The notes: generated from the sequence alone by a model not told the origin. Shown: positions 24,121 through 37,071, counted from the stretch's first letter. The stretch is 64,000 nt of DNA from Pelodera strongyloides (GCA_036852015.1 JAANDG010000520.1:41249-105248); one strand, 5' to 3'. Numbers and translations: made by a program.

Positions 24121-26029
24121 AGAGAAACCGTGAGTTTATATTGAAAAGGCATTTTCAACAGTACATACTCAATGCGCTTAGCATGTGATTGTACACACAT
24201 TAATTATACCAAGAACTGGAAAAAAATATTTGAAATCACTCGGTAAATACACGTAGGATAAGATATTAGTTTGAGAAATAAGATTGATAATGAGTTCCTT
24301 GATAGTTAGTATAACAGACGATTATTAACTCATTTAAGACAGAACGAAACCAACGGCGCGCTGATGAGGATTCGGGTAGATTTGAAAATTCCCAGCCTTG
24401 GTACTCCGTTTGCTTTTGTCCAAGGAATACTGAGGTTCGAACGGTCGGCGTGGATAGAAAGGGCCGGGGGAGAGTTCAACCTAAGAATATTACCGTTGTC
24501 TAGCAACGAGCTGCTATAGAACTAAGATTTTTCAATATTATGGACATTACATAGACGTTTTGTGCATATTATGAAATCAGGCATCTATTTTTAAAGGCTC
24601 TGTAGGTTTTCCCAATTTAACATGTGAGAACTATATTGAATCCTGACTTCTAAAACCGTTTTGCATAGTATGCAATACTAGGGGAGTTATCCGCGAAACA
24701 CCATTGATATGCCGTGGTCAGGATCGAAAAATGCGCTTAATCGATATCCCGTTGCTGTCTCTGAGCCAAAAATACATGTATCCTAGAATGCAGTTTTCCA
24801 TTGTTTGTGCTATTGTGCTAATACTAACCTATTCGATCCCGCTCCTGGCTCAGAAATGCATTTTTGGGTTCGCGGGCATCTTCTTTTCGAATAACCCCCA
24901 ATTTTCTCACAGAACTAATGGACAAAGCCTTTTTTAAGGTGGGAATGAGCCTTTAAATGTATTTTTTTTCTAATTGTAAACACTCATTCATATGGAATCC
25001 CTTTTTAGAAAAGCGAATAATAGCTGTGATAAATTGACCTCATCCTAACGTGCTTTTATGTATTTTGTTCTCCCTTTGTTTAAATTCGATAGAGCTTACG
25101 CGGAGGTTGCAGAAGTTTAGGCAAATTATTGTGAAAGTTACGTTCCCTATTTTTTTTTCGTTTCGTCACGTTCATTACACAATGAGCGTTTCAAAAACCA
25201 TCGGTGCTAGTTTTCTTTCTGCATTGGCATTGGGTTTTCATGTATTCATGTCCTTTGTCAAATTTGCGACTTGTCAAGACAAATCACATTGCTCATCAAG
25301 GTCGTCTGAACAAAATTGGCAGCCGATCGCAATGTGGCAATAACCAATAGTTATTGTACAGTTACCATTCAATATAGCAATTACCTCCGTCTTTCTTTTT
25401 CTCATTACAATTAGATCAAGTATAGCATTTTAATCTGCACTTGTTCAATGCTCGAAAAGTATGCTCGAACAGCATAACAGAGCACTTTTTTTGGGAAACG
25501 ATCCATCAGTTTAACGATCTGTCAAGCAAATGCAAATGTCAAGGAGGTTAGAGCGTCTTTTCTTCAAGCAGTTTCGGTAAGACAAAGAGTCTGCACTTCC
25601 CTGTGAATCGAAATTTCGGTCCAAAAAAAAAGAAAGACAAAAAGCCGAATGCCGTGCTTTGAGACATCCACTCTACACATTGCGTAGACATGAACCCTGA
25701 TTTGTTACGAAACAGTGAGAATACAAACCAACAGAAGTGCCTGACCCTTTAACTACAACTACGTCCATCCGGCTCAATATCCAGTCCAACCTAATGGCTC
25801 GGGCACGAAAATAAAGTGGTGGATTACATACGATCAGTGGCGTAGACAGCATGGCATCACATCAAATTGCAAATTGTTTTTTGGTTGGTAGCCAAAATAA
25901 CTCTCAAAATTGCGCCGCGGATTAAAAAAGGCCTGTTTATTTTAGTAAGAAGCAATTTATCTGATATGCATGAGACCCTTCATCCAGTCTCGGCATAGTG
26001 ACGAGTTGATTTATTATATGCCAGCCGTT

Positions 26030-26093
26030 AGAAGAGCCCTACGGGCTCTTAGGGCTCTTCTTCAACTGGAGGAATCGGCCTTCGGCCGATTGT
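26030..26093. repeat. Two adjacent short inverted repeats
   Basis: GAGCCC-TAC-GGGCTC (near 26035) followed by a third copy of the arm (AGGGCTCTT), then AATCGGCC-TTC-GGCCGATT (near 26072), a perfect 8-bp hairpin. Function unknown; could be termini of a small repeat. Confidence 0.6.
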
Positions 26094-26257
26094 TACCCTA
26101 GTTAAAAAAAATGAATTTCTACAAAGGTAAAAAGGCGTTTATTTGCGTTTATGTGGAAACGTATAATGTGGCTCGGGACTTCAAGTTTTTTGCAAGTCAT
26201 GCAAATTTGATAATGCACTTGATCGCCTATCTCCCATGAGATCCTTGACCCATAAGC

Positions 26258-26340
26258 TAGCATAGCTCAACCGGTAGAGCGTTGGGCTGGTGTGCTGCTG
26301 TGGGTTCGAATCTCACCTGTGGGTTCGAATCTCACCCAAG
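26258..26340 (+). repeat. tRNA-like pseudogene or SINE head with duplicated B-box
   Basis: An A-box-like TAGCTCAACCGGTAGAGCG at 26263-26281 is followed by two exact 19-nt copies of a unit holding the B-box GGGTTCGAATCTCAC (26298-26316 and 26317-26335). Acceptor-stem pairing is poor, so a working tRNA is unlikely. Confidence 0.6.
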
Positions 26341-27218
26341 ATTTTGTGTGTTTGGGAACAATATACTTTCGTTATGAATTGTTTCATCCTGGAGTAACAA
26401 AAAAAAACGTAAACTCTTCTCCTTTATATAATAAGATATTCACAACGTGGCCGACGCTTATATTTTTCAATTGAATTGCGTTTGTACGTAATAAATTATT
26501 GTTAATCTATCCGGGCGAATAACCTAAAATTATTATGTTTTTTATTTGTATTTAGTCATGTAATATAAAATGTGAAGTATTGTCTTTGCATTGATCATTG
26601 CGTTAGCGTTCACGAGTTGGTTTCCCATACAGTCACACAGTATTGTAGTATATGTCCAAAACCATGTTTCTACTGCAAAATGGTAATCGGATGTGTCCTA
26701 AGTAAGTCATTGCGCAATAACTGTTACTCATTATACCAAACGCCATTTACTCCGCATTTTAATGTTAAGCGAACTAAATTTGCTTACTTATAGCAGTAAT
26801 CTGCATACTTCGAATGGATAATGAGCACGTAATGCACGAAATATGTTGATTTGTCGTTCGTACAACAAAAATTCAATTCAAAAAATGATTTATTTACAGA
26901 TAAACCACTTTATGTGCAAACACTTATGAAAGACAGTACAATTGAAGGGAAACAAATACAACTTTCAACGAAGCAACGAAGCTTGGCCGCCACGGAAACA
27001 TATATGGCATCATTTACCATTTAACGAAGTCAACTTTCACAGAAGTTTCGTTGTTTGAACCTGAAAAGTATTTAGGCTTAGTTTATTATAAAACCTCGAG
27101 CATAAAGGAAGAAAAGGATACATCCAGGTAGTGATGATAGGTTTCTTCATGGAGAAACTGTTAGGGCTTAATATGAGATGAGAACGTGATGCACAACATT
27201 CACTAAAAGCTTACTGGC

Positions 27219-30200
27219 TCAGTTTCCCCCCCACCGCGAAGTCACTTTCTTAACAACTCTGAAACAATTCCTTACGTTTCTCTTATTTCTAATGGGGATG
27301 AGCTTGGGATACATTCTGACGGTGTGTCTTCTGGAAACATGATGCTGGTCCGCAGGGCCTTGTTGTGTTTCTCCCTCAATTGGGGGCAGTTGTCCCTCTT
27401 GGACATTGAACACGGTACCGTAAGCGAGCATGTATCTGAATGTTGTTTAGTGTGTAACAGGAATGAACGAACATTGTGTTGGGCAATTCTAAATAGTTGG
27501 TCATCATATACCACTCACCTTCCCCCGAGTTCCACTTTACAAACTAGGTCTCCATTAAAATGAATGGTCTGTGCAAAGTCCTCAAATCCGGCAATTGTCT
27601 CAAAGGAAGCATTGAAGTGTTTCTGTGCGCGATCCTGCAAAGTATGCTTATGCTTAATTAATGGAACCGCTGAGCAGTACATTTTAGTATAAATACACAG
27701 GCATATGATTTTGCTGTAACACAAGGCGAATAACACAAGCAAATCTTCTGTACTAATCTGAGATCCAAATAATGACCTGAATCTCGTTGGCGAGCTTCTG
27801 AATGTTGCAAGTGTGGAACTTAGGCCGTGCTTCCAAATCAGTAAATGTCTCCACCATAAGATCGTTCAGCTCCTCGTTGCAGCACACGTACCCTTTAAGA
27901 CTTTATATATAAACATCTAAGCTATTCCTTTAATTAGTTCGTATCGTCTGGGACGCGAATAGAAATCGTCGCCTTTGCATGGGCACTACATCACCGCGAT
28001 AGGGGTGTTATGGCAAATAATGTCCGTACTGACCAGTTGGATTGTGGAAGCATTTGGACAACGGAAGGGGGAACCGTGGTGGGTAGTAATAACGAGTGGC
28101 CTGGGTCTGAACAACGCACATTATAAACAAACAATGTGGAAATCATTAAAAGCTTTCTGAAGATTGTTCATGTTTCGCAAACGATCAAACCCCTTTGTTC
28201 CGTAAGTCCAGTAAAAACTCGTCGGAATGTTTGTCCGAACTAAACACAAACCAACCCTTGGTTGAGCAGGCAATTGCGGCTCATAATGCTCAAATCTGAA
28301 GAAGTTCCTGCGTGTCCGCTGTCTTCCGTATAGATCGTTCAATGCTCTCTTGAACTTACCGTTAAATAAATCAATACCCAGGAACGGATTGTATAACTTG
28401 AAATATTGATGCTCTTTTTGCATAATTGAGATGGATGTCATGATGAGGTACCAGTCTCTTTAAATAACGTTCCTGGGTACCGATCAATTTCAACCTAACC
28501 ATTCTGCACATGCGATCCGGGTAGACAGTCCAGGAACAAAATTAAAGAGTGCTGTACATGCCATTGTGATCAAGAAATAATAGTTTTAAATTGTTTTCTG
28601 CATGCACCTTGGGATCTTCCTTGGGCTTTGGACCTGGCGGAGGAGGTGGAGGAACGTCGCCGTATGCAGAACCGCCGCTAACTGGTGCAGAAGTTGGCGA
28701 GGGAGCTGGTCTGGGTGCCGCAGGTGCAACCTTCTGAACAATTAAAACTATTCAAAAAGGATATTTTCATGACATACGAAACATGCATCGGGAGAAGTAC
28801 CTTCGCTTCAGAGAGGAAAGTTTATAGTGCTTGTGAGTTTGAAACAGAAGGGAAATAAGGTAGGTTAGGAAATGTTTGAAAACGCTAGTACGCTGAAAAG
28901 GACAAGAGATAGAAAGGTGAAGGAAATAAACGATCGAAAGGAAGGAAAAGCGCAGATCACGATCTGAAGAGAAAACACTTCATTTTCTGAAGTATCTAAA
29001 TCGGTTTACGAATCAACAAACCATTGATTAACTGCAACTGCAAAACGCATACTATAATTGAATATACGCAAAGTTGGTATTTGACGGTTCGACAGAAATG
29101 TGTGATAAGATAGGAGGGCAGCAAGCATAGAATATAGAAAGTTGGAAATGGGAAAGGTCAAGATGCTGTTTCATCTCAAGAAGATGACCCAGCTAATGTG
29201 ACACTGCTTTCACCTGTCCCCTATGACGCGGCCTCGGCTGACCAACGCCAGTCGGTCTTGGACGCAAAGCTGGTCCCTGTAGTGATACCAAACACATTAA
29301 TTGTAATGGCTCTCATAATTTGGCCCGCATACAACGGAAATTAAAAAAAAAGACAAGAAAAATACTTACCACCGCAGCGGGAGCAACAGGCTGAAAACAT
29401 ATTAACATTACAACAATTTTTTTCGTTCGAATAACTTTCGTTCGAATATGTTTGAACATCAAACCATTGGAAAGCATACATATGTATCAGCAAAAGATTA
29501 TTGTTTGTAATTTGTTATCTATTTATTCCTCTATCAATAATTGACAAAGTTACCTTGGGTGCCGGTTGAGGCGCGTAGGGCTCTTGTGGTTGGTAGCCCC
29601 CGTAGTCCTGGAAAATTCTCTTCGTTATTTATTCTTTTATGTATGTTGCACGCAAAAACTCTGTTTTACAGCGGTTGAAGAACAAGTATATTTAGTGGTT
29701 ATATGAAAAACGCATGGACTATATTCGAGCTTCGAAATTACAACTACTCTAGGGCTTCTTTTCTTTTTACCTGTCTTTTTGTAGGTTGCGATTTTCTAAC
29801 GCGTCTTCCTGTGGCAGTTGTCTCATACTATAATCGTAATTTTTTTTAATCAGTAGGGTTCATCTTTTAAGTTTTGCATTTACGTAAATTTTAAGGCGGG
29901 AACTGATGTTATCGTTTTTTAGCCATTGTTTGCCCGTGATAAATTTTGGCTTTTTTGTTCTAAATCCATCCCGCTGAAACTCTATGCCGATTCGAAAATG
30001 CCATTTACACAGTGTATATGAGTTGTTCGCCGTCATTCATTTCGAACCTACCAGTTTCCTTCAGGCACCTGCAGTCGGCGAAATATTGCCCTTGTTTAGC
30101 GAAGCACAAAAAACTCAAAGGGAAAGGCAGAAACACGAAAATCGTATCAGTCGCAATTGGATTGCCTCTTTTCTACTAGATTTCTTTGCTTGTTGTTTAT

Positions 30201-31171
30201 TCCCCCCTTGGCTAATTCGCCGCTTGTGCGAAATGGAAATTCGTCAGTGCAAGAACGATCACTTTCAATTAAAAGTTTTATGCCCTCTGAGAAAATAGCA
30301 ACATCTTCAGTTCGAAAAAACTCTACGATGCATTAAAATATGGGTATTTTGGTTATTATCTTGCTAAACGTTTACCTGTTGGTGTTGGTAGGAATCACGC
30401 TTCGAACGAGTGTTCTCCAGGCCCTAAAAATGTTTTTTTTTGCACATTGTCAATTTTTATCCAGGATACCCAACGAAAAAACGTGGTTATGTTCCAAGAA
30501 TTAAAAAAAAAGGTTCAAAAACAATATTAAGAGTATAGATAAATTAGTGCACACGATTGTTAGTACTCAAATCATCCTGGCTAGGAAAGCGATTGAAAAG
30601 TTTCAAGAAAAAGGAAACAATGGGCTATTTCTGATGGTCTATCATAACCCACGAGTTGCTCGGTTGCTTCTAGTCCTTCGAGTGGCAGACCTTCCTGCAG
30701 GCGACAATTAATGCATTTTTGTCAGTTAACGCACAAATCTGACTGATTCATGGCACAAGTTTACGAATAAATAGAAGCTAAATAATCAGAATCTTATGCA
30801 AGGTACATAACATTGCGGTAGAAATAAAATAAAAACCAACAGCTCTGTCGATTGTGACCACGCCTTGTATTTGGAACTGATTCTCTCTTAATGGATGTCT
30901 TTCATTTTCAGGCAGCAATTGATGATCACCTTCCCCGACCTGCAAGAACATATGCAATTCTAAGTTTCGCCTGTGAACATTGTACTGGGCACGTATACTG
31001 TCCGATATGTTGGTTGTGATATTGCGTACAACATGCAGTTCTTCGCTGTTTTTATTTCGCGAAATTCCTCAATGAAAGTTCAAACAATGTTTTGTGAAAT
31101 CTTACCTTATCCGTGTCCAAACATGAAACAACGATGAACAGCGATAAACAACATATTAAGAGCTTTGTCAT
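27219..31171 (-). CDS. Secreted ground-like domain (GRL) protein with proline-rich spacer
   Basis: Exons on the - strand: 31171-31106, 30939-30841, 30694-30653, 30423-30376, 29607-29554, 29390-29370, 29276-29214, 28733-28608, 28396-28360, 27892-27777, 27634-27519, 27435-27219; 334 aa, all phases consistent. The N-terminus (MTKLLICCLSLFIVVSC) is a signal peptide. A low-complexity Pro/Gln/Arg spacer follows, encoded by eight mostly phase-0 exons of 21-126 nt, ending in GDVPPPPPPGPKPKEDPK. The ground-like domain then reads GYVCCNEELNDLM, FHTCNIQKLANEIQ, HFNASFETIAGFEDFAQ and DLVCKVELGGRYMLAYGT, with the expected Cys residues. Family knowledge: GRL proteins are nematode hedgehog-related secreted proteins, often of cuticle, apical matrix or glia. 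A basic tail (KRNVRNCFRVVKK) follows. The 37-nt exon and its two AAG acceptors are inferred from phase. Confidence 0.85.
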
Positions 31172-31836
31172 CTGCAATTAATTTCATTTACAGAACTCGC
31201 CTTATTGTGGCGGGCCTTTCGCTAATTGTAAGTACACATTAGACAGTAAATATGGGCAACAGCACGAGAAATGAACTATTTGTCAAAACTTTCGTACACG
31301 ACGAATTAATTCAGGACGTCATGACAAACAACAAAAGTGAATAGTAAGATCCTTAGGAGAATATGCACAGACAGACTTTTCTCATACTCATACTCCTGTC
31401 AAACATTCAATAAGGAGAGCGCAGAAGATGCTCGGAAACACTACAGGCAGCGCACAGCTCCCGATGTGCATTGTACAACACAGTTTGAGGCGCAGTCGCT
31501 CACGCTTGGCTTATTAGGTGCTCCATCCCGCCCAATTCGTGGGGCGGACGCGCCAACGGGCAATCATTGTTGCCGCCCACGAAAATATCGCCCACGCTTG
31601 ACATTGGCAGAGCCAGAAGACACTAGTGAAAGATAGTGTATATGTGTGAGAAATATAATATGTTGCTCTTCGATAAGGATTAGTTCATTCGAGATAACTG
31701 ACATGTATCCTCGTTGGAATATAGAGAAGTATATTGTACCATTTAGTGTTTATTACATGGCAGGAACACATAAATAATTAATAAAATCTTTACTTTATTA
31801 ATGTAAGTAACAGTATGTTCCAAAATCTGAGGTTAA
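31172..31836. other. Spacer between GRL and mucin-like genes
   Basis: Holds the presumed promoter of the GRL gene (a TTGCAG acceptor-like site abuts its ATG) and the 3' flank of the mucin-like gene. A GC-richer stretch at about 31480-31600 is unlike its surroundings. No exon seen. Confidence 0.4.
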
Positions 31837-34800
31837 TCACGCATATGTTCTGAGTACGGTTAACGCAAATACGACTGCAAATACGAAGGTGTTGGACAGT
31901 CCAGCCGCTGCTTTATCATCTTTTTTCGGACTCGGTGTCTTAACAGTGGTAGTTGTTGTTGTAGATGTTGTAGGAGGCTGAGGTGAAGTAGGTCCCGTTG
32001 GTAGAATGACTGTTGTTGTCGTCGTAGTTTGCGCCGATGTTGTCGTCACTGTCACTGGTGGTGCTAAAATAATTTAAAGATCACAATAAAGTCAAGGGAA
32101 AGGCAAACATTTTAAATTATATTATTGTGACATCAGGTGGAGTATTTTGAAAGCTGGTTAAACTTCCTGATGATGACAACAGAGCATATTTTACAAAGAT
32201 TACCAGTGGTCGTTGTAGTTGTCGTAGTTGTTGGTGCTTGGGATGGAGTTGTCTGAGTATTCACTGTTGTAGTCGTCGAAGGACCTTAAAGGGATGGGGT
32301 GACTGGAAATACACTTCTCTATTTCTGCCGTGTTTTTAATTTAAACATATGCGTGCATATATAAATAAATGCTACAACTTTATTCTGGTTCGTCTGGTTC
32401 TTAGTGGCTTTCTGCGAGTCGATTACCGTGACAAACAGTCTTACCCTCCCAAGAGTGTGGAAATTGATGGCTAGGTAAATCTGGCTGACATTTCTTTTCT
32501 ATCGTTTCTCAACTCAACAAGGGTCCCAAAAACGCGTATGCCATTATTGGGGAGATACAATTTCAGAGTTATCGATTGTACAAGTACTGGGAGACACGTT
32601 TAGGGTAGAGTACCGCTTTTTATGAACCATTTGGATGTTAAGTCGATATAAAGTATAAAAAGAAAGTACAAACTCTGTTATGTTTTACTATACGATTAGC
32701 AATCGTACCAAAAAAATTCTCACCAGTGTATGGAGTTGGTGTTGTTGTCGTTGTCGTAGGCGCTGTGCCGGTATAGCTAGTTGTTGTACCTAAAAATTTC
32801 ATGTATAAAAGTTTACTTTACAATGAAGACCACCAAGGCTACTGCTTCTTTATTTGGCAGCCCTAGTTACTCTGGGAAAATTTGTTGTCAATGGGGTAGA
32901 CGGAAACACACACGGAAACCCTAGAACAACATAGGTTCTTACGTCTCACTTGTACGCATCTGCTACTTATTAGCAGACGTGTGGTAAATACTATTTTAAT
33001 GAAGTAATGAATACTACCAAATGATGGTTCTTCCTTCAATCTCAACATAGTTGCTCGGATGGGTTGTGCGGAGTGAAAATCCATTACTCATCCCGTAAAG
33101 TATCAAGGGTTTTCACGGACGCCTGGTGCATATTGTGCGAGTGTTCAAAAATATTTGCTCTGCAGGAATCTGTGACGACGGTGGGAGTGATAGCGTCAGT
33201 GAGGGGTGGGAGCAGTGCTTCTTTCTTCCAAGTGCTACTTACTCGTCATCCAACTGACTGTCCAAGTAGTTGGTGCAGTTGACCACTTTGTTGAGGACGT
33301 AGTCGGAAGTGTTGCAACCGTTACGGGCGCTGTGTAACCGGGGGTTGTCGTACTGGTGGTTTGCGTACCGGTAGTTCCGGCATTCGTTCCGGTGGTTGCC
33401 AAGTTGGTGGTTGTTGTCGTGGCACCAGTTCCGCTAGTTGTTGCACTTGTGCTCGCTGCAGTGGCGATTGTTGGTGCTGTTTCCGACGTTCCTGATGTGG
33501 CACCACTAGCCACTGAAGATGAAGTAATTGCTGAGGATGTGGATGTTGCCATGCTGCCTTTTTGAGTTGTGCTTACTTTAACTGTAGCGGGAGAAGTTAT
33601 AGTTGAAGCGGTAGTGGTCGTGGTGATCGATATAGTTGAAGCGGTAGTGGTCATGGTGGTAGTGGTCATGGCGGAAGTGGTCATGGTGGTAGTGGTCATG
33701 GTGGAAGTGGTCGTGGTGGTCGATATTGGTCTTACACTTCCCGTTGTAGTTGACGACATACTGCTTATTGTACTCGTGGGTAAGGGGGTTGTCTGTGTAG
33801 TTGTACTTTTAGTTACAGTACCTGTATTTGTCGTAGTCGTCGTCGAGACGGTGCTGGTTGATGATGTGGAACTCGGAGGTGGAATATTGGGATCAGTTTG
33901 CCCTAAATGCCACAGTTATTGTAAAACAACGACGGATTATTCCCGAGTTCGTTATATCGAATCTCCTACGACCGCAAAACATGAACCTACCGTGGATCGT
34001 TAACACAAAAAAAAACTGGAAAATACCGTGGGACTAAAACCATGGTTACACCAAGAGTCACCTTCAAAGCATCCTTCAGTTAACAATAAGAAGCGCAAGT
34101 GTCATGAAAATGTTTGGAGCTGATGCTGATCACTAACAGGGAGTGGGGGAAAGTTTGTTTACTTAACTACTAGAGATTGTGAGAAATGAAAACATACTAT
34201 TGAATCCACCCAAGTAGCCGTAGGCGTTTCCTGGTCTCGGGTTTCCGGCCACGTAGAACGAGTACTTGGCTGATTGGGGCGCGGTAATTTTGTGAAATCC
34301 AGCTTGCGGGATTATGAACCGGGCGAAATAAACCCTCTGTCCGTCTATGGTCATCTGAAGTATGCACTGGTTCAACTTTGTTTATCACGGCTAAGAAGGT
34401 TAAGGTTAGACCCGTCTTCGCAAGAGATCTGAACTCCGCGCGGGTCCCGTGCCTGAAATACACGGTCCTCTGGGTTTTTGGTTTGTTTCGTTAGTTCACT
34501 TCCTGGCCAAGGGTAGCGACTGAGCACTTTTTTCCGCCGCAACCGAAATTGCTACCAATAATGTACTCTGATAATATGGCTTGGACTGCCCGGGGCAGGA
34601 GTCGAACCGACGAGCCGCAGTGCCTGCGCTGCTCTTGAGGCAGCGACTTAGGTACTGCGCCACCTGACTAAGCGTATCTCTGCCATAAAGGTGAACAAGA
34701 AACAGACTTCTACGAGGTATAAGAGATCCGCCGTGAGAATGGTGCCGTCAATTTCTCCGAGTAAATACATGATTGCATTCAGTGTCATCTAAATACGAGT

Positions 34801-37071
34801 ATTTAACTTAGAGTACCACGTGTTATTGTTTTCCTTGTGCAAATAATAACTTAAACAAACACAGCCTTCATGTTGCAGCCTCTATGTCTCAAATCGATTT
34901 CTTTTGTTACTTGTCACAACAAATCTTACGAATACAGAGTCGTTAGGATAGAACGTGACAAATCCCTGGCTGTCACTCATGTACTGTGAGTATGCGGGAA
35001 CGAGATCCATGAAAACGCCACCGAGTACAGACTGTGGAACTCCGCCCACTCTCATCACTTGCAACAATGCGTTTCTAAATATGAAAGGAAACAATGTATG
35101 ACAATAAAGAACAATACAAAAGAAATAAAATTGAGTCAGAAGGAATTCGTACTCGCTGCGGAGCGATGCGAGATATCCGTAATCGCGTTCAGGGTATGTG
35201 TACTTGTTGACAGAACCAGCAACCACATCAATTCTTTCGAATGCGACAATTGTGTTGTTCAATGTAATATTGGAAAATGCCTAAAATGAGAAGAATTAGA
35301 CGCTTCACGTGAATAATCTCATTGAAATCCAATATTGTACTAGTAAAGTTAGCACGCAGGAACTCACTTCAAATGTTGGAGAATCAACTGAAGGAGGATT
35401 ATAATAGAACATTTGTGAACTCATAAGGTCTGTGGGGTGCTCGTCATTCAGCGCGCCGCTCGTCGAAAAGTCTAAACACAGTAAACTTATGGATTAAAAA
35501 AAAAAAAAATTCTTCGTTTGATGTTCTTTATTCAATTACGGTAATAAAATTGATGGTCCTGCGAGCGTTAAACAAATTGGCGACTATCCCTGCGAAAACT
35601 ACCGCTATACAGGGCAGTCCGATAATGTATGAGGAAAAATATCTCACAATTGCTAGTGATCGGCTGCGCCATGAATGAAGCATGGTCACATGTTGCATGT
35701 GCAGTTGATGAACAGGTTACAGTTACCAATACTGCAAATGGAATATCGGATTCCGCAAAGACATTTGGTTCTCCCTTTACGAAACTGTTCCATCCATAGG
35801 ACCATTGAAGGGCACCACGGGTGAAATCTGCCTGTAATTGAGTAAAAAAGAGGTCGAAACAGGTTTGCCCTATTGTATGAGGAATATTTATGCATCGAAG
35901 CTTCATTATCTGTGTTTACTCACATAAAACGTGTACTTGGGATAGACACCATCGTTTGTGTAAACAGTAATATTTCCAGACACTTGGATCGGGATAAATG
36001 TGAAAATCGTGTATTGTCCTTCCAAATTGTATGGTGCGGGTGCCGACACGGAATAGCGATATGGAGCACCTGTGCCCATTATGAACTCCTTTGGGAGAAC
36101 TAAAATGGATTAATTGCTTTTTGAAAATATGGAAAATAACACGAGCAAAAATAAATATTCTCCCTCAAATATATTAAACAGATATGAAGCAAATCGCACC
36201 TATGAAAGTATCTCCTTGACCATCTGAGTTTACATTTGTCCCGAGCACTTTGACATTATCACTGGCAGTTACCGTAATGCGGGTATCATAACCAGTTTGG
36301 AAGGCACCACCGCGGTAAATCCATGCATTGGCAGAAGGAATAGGAAACTGTAATTGTTGAACATTAGTTCGGCAGGGATAATGGGTAACTGGGATGTGGC
36401 TTTTCCGGAAGCATCTTTCGTATCGGTACCTCAGTATATGATGAAGCAGAAATGTTGAACTGGACTGTTTCCGCCATTTTGTTCAGTGGATCACTGTAGT
36501 AGATAATAACACCAGTTACCTAAATTGTAAATGAAGACATGAAAGCTACGTTGGGACAGGCAATATTGCAAACAACTATTTAAGCATATCATTTATTACG
36601 ATAACAACATGTGTCGCGCAAGTTTCTCAGTATAAGGTCATTATCAAAGAATAAATATTTCGAACGAAGGCGATATTTCTCTTTCATTGATCAACACTTT
36701 ATTGTTGCTAATTTCTAAATCACTGTTTAATTTCTAAAAAAATTATGTAGTTAAACAACTGATAGCCCAACTATAGTAATTTGGATATGATAATTGTCGA
36801 TAATCAATAATTTGATCATTCGAAGGACTTGACCTGCTTATCATTGTTGTTCACGATTGTCACTGTCAAATTTGTGTTCGAGTTGTCCATATTATAATTA
36901 CGCGCGAAATTGAACACGAAATTTTTTCCTTCGGAATCTGCCGCTAACGCGATGAGCGGAAGTAGGAGCAGCACACATACTGAAATCGGATAAAATCAGC
37001 CAATATCAACAGAATTGCAATTACCAAGTTAAGCGAATTACTTTATTGTGGCTATAGATGCCAATCCTCAT
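31837..37071 (-). CDS. Secreted IgGFc-binding-like ectodomain with mucin stalk and probable GPI anchor
   Basis: Exons on the - strand: 37071-37062 (tentative), 36979-36834, 36519-36430, 36347-36200, 36099-35924, 35831-35648, 35471-35368, 35280-35153, 35074-34930, 34354-34198, 33902-33243, 32789-32724, 32284-32204, 32063-31837; about 773 aa. Hydrophobic signal sequence (CVLLLLPLIALA), then a beta-rich region with ITVTASDNVKVLGTN, GDTFIVLPKEF, GQYTIFTFIP and NGS/NIT glycosylation sites, which resembles the IgGFc-binding N-terminal domain. Then some 300 residues dominated by Thr, Ser, Ala (runs such as TTTTMTT), and a hydrophobic C-terminus (TFVFAVVFALTVL) without a cytoplasmic tail, as in GPI-anchored proteins. 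Likely a surface or gut-lining mucin. The start exon needs a weak GC donor and is least certain; the domain name rests on pattern, not a search. Confidence 0.72.
33600..33722. repeat. Coding minisatellite in the Thr-rich stalk
   Basis: Near-tandem units of GGTAGTGGTCATGGTG-type (about 12-18 bp) encode repeats of the form TTTTMTT on the - strand. This is the kind of sequence that changes copy number easily. Confidence 0.7.
34588..34668 (-). repeat. tRNA-Leu-like pseudogene or SINE head
   Basis: Read on the - strand: A-box-like TGGCGCAGTACCTAAG, an intact anticodon-type hairpin GCTGC-CTCAAGA-GCAGC (loop would give CAA, Leu), a variable arm and a B-box GGTTCGACTCC. The acceptor stem does not pair, so it is not a functional tRNA. 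It lies in an intron of the mucin-like gene. Confidence 0.6.

Larger units (their letters stand above)
24121..27218. other. Intergenic region with hairpins and a tRNA-like locus
   Basis: No exon chain found. Contains a pair of short hairpins near 26030-26093 and a tRNA-like sequence with a duplicated B-box at 26258-26340. Short open frames at 24704 and 25050 on the + strand have no splice or domain support. Confidence 0.45.

Noticed and set aside
28121..28441. 106-codon - strand frame between GRL exons
   Set aside because: Only a 37-nt part (28396-28360) fits as an exon by phase and donor; the rest is intron.
33356..34003. Val-rich + strand frames
   Set aside because: Antisense of the Thr-rich mucin repeat, where ACN codons read as NGT; not genes.
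34588..34668. Functional tRNA-Leu(CAA) gene
   Set aside because: Anticodon arm is good but the acceptor stem and one T-stem pair fail.
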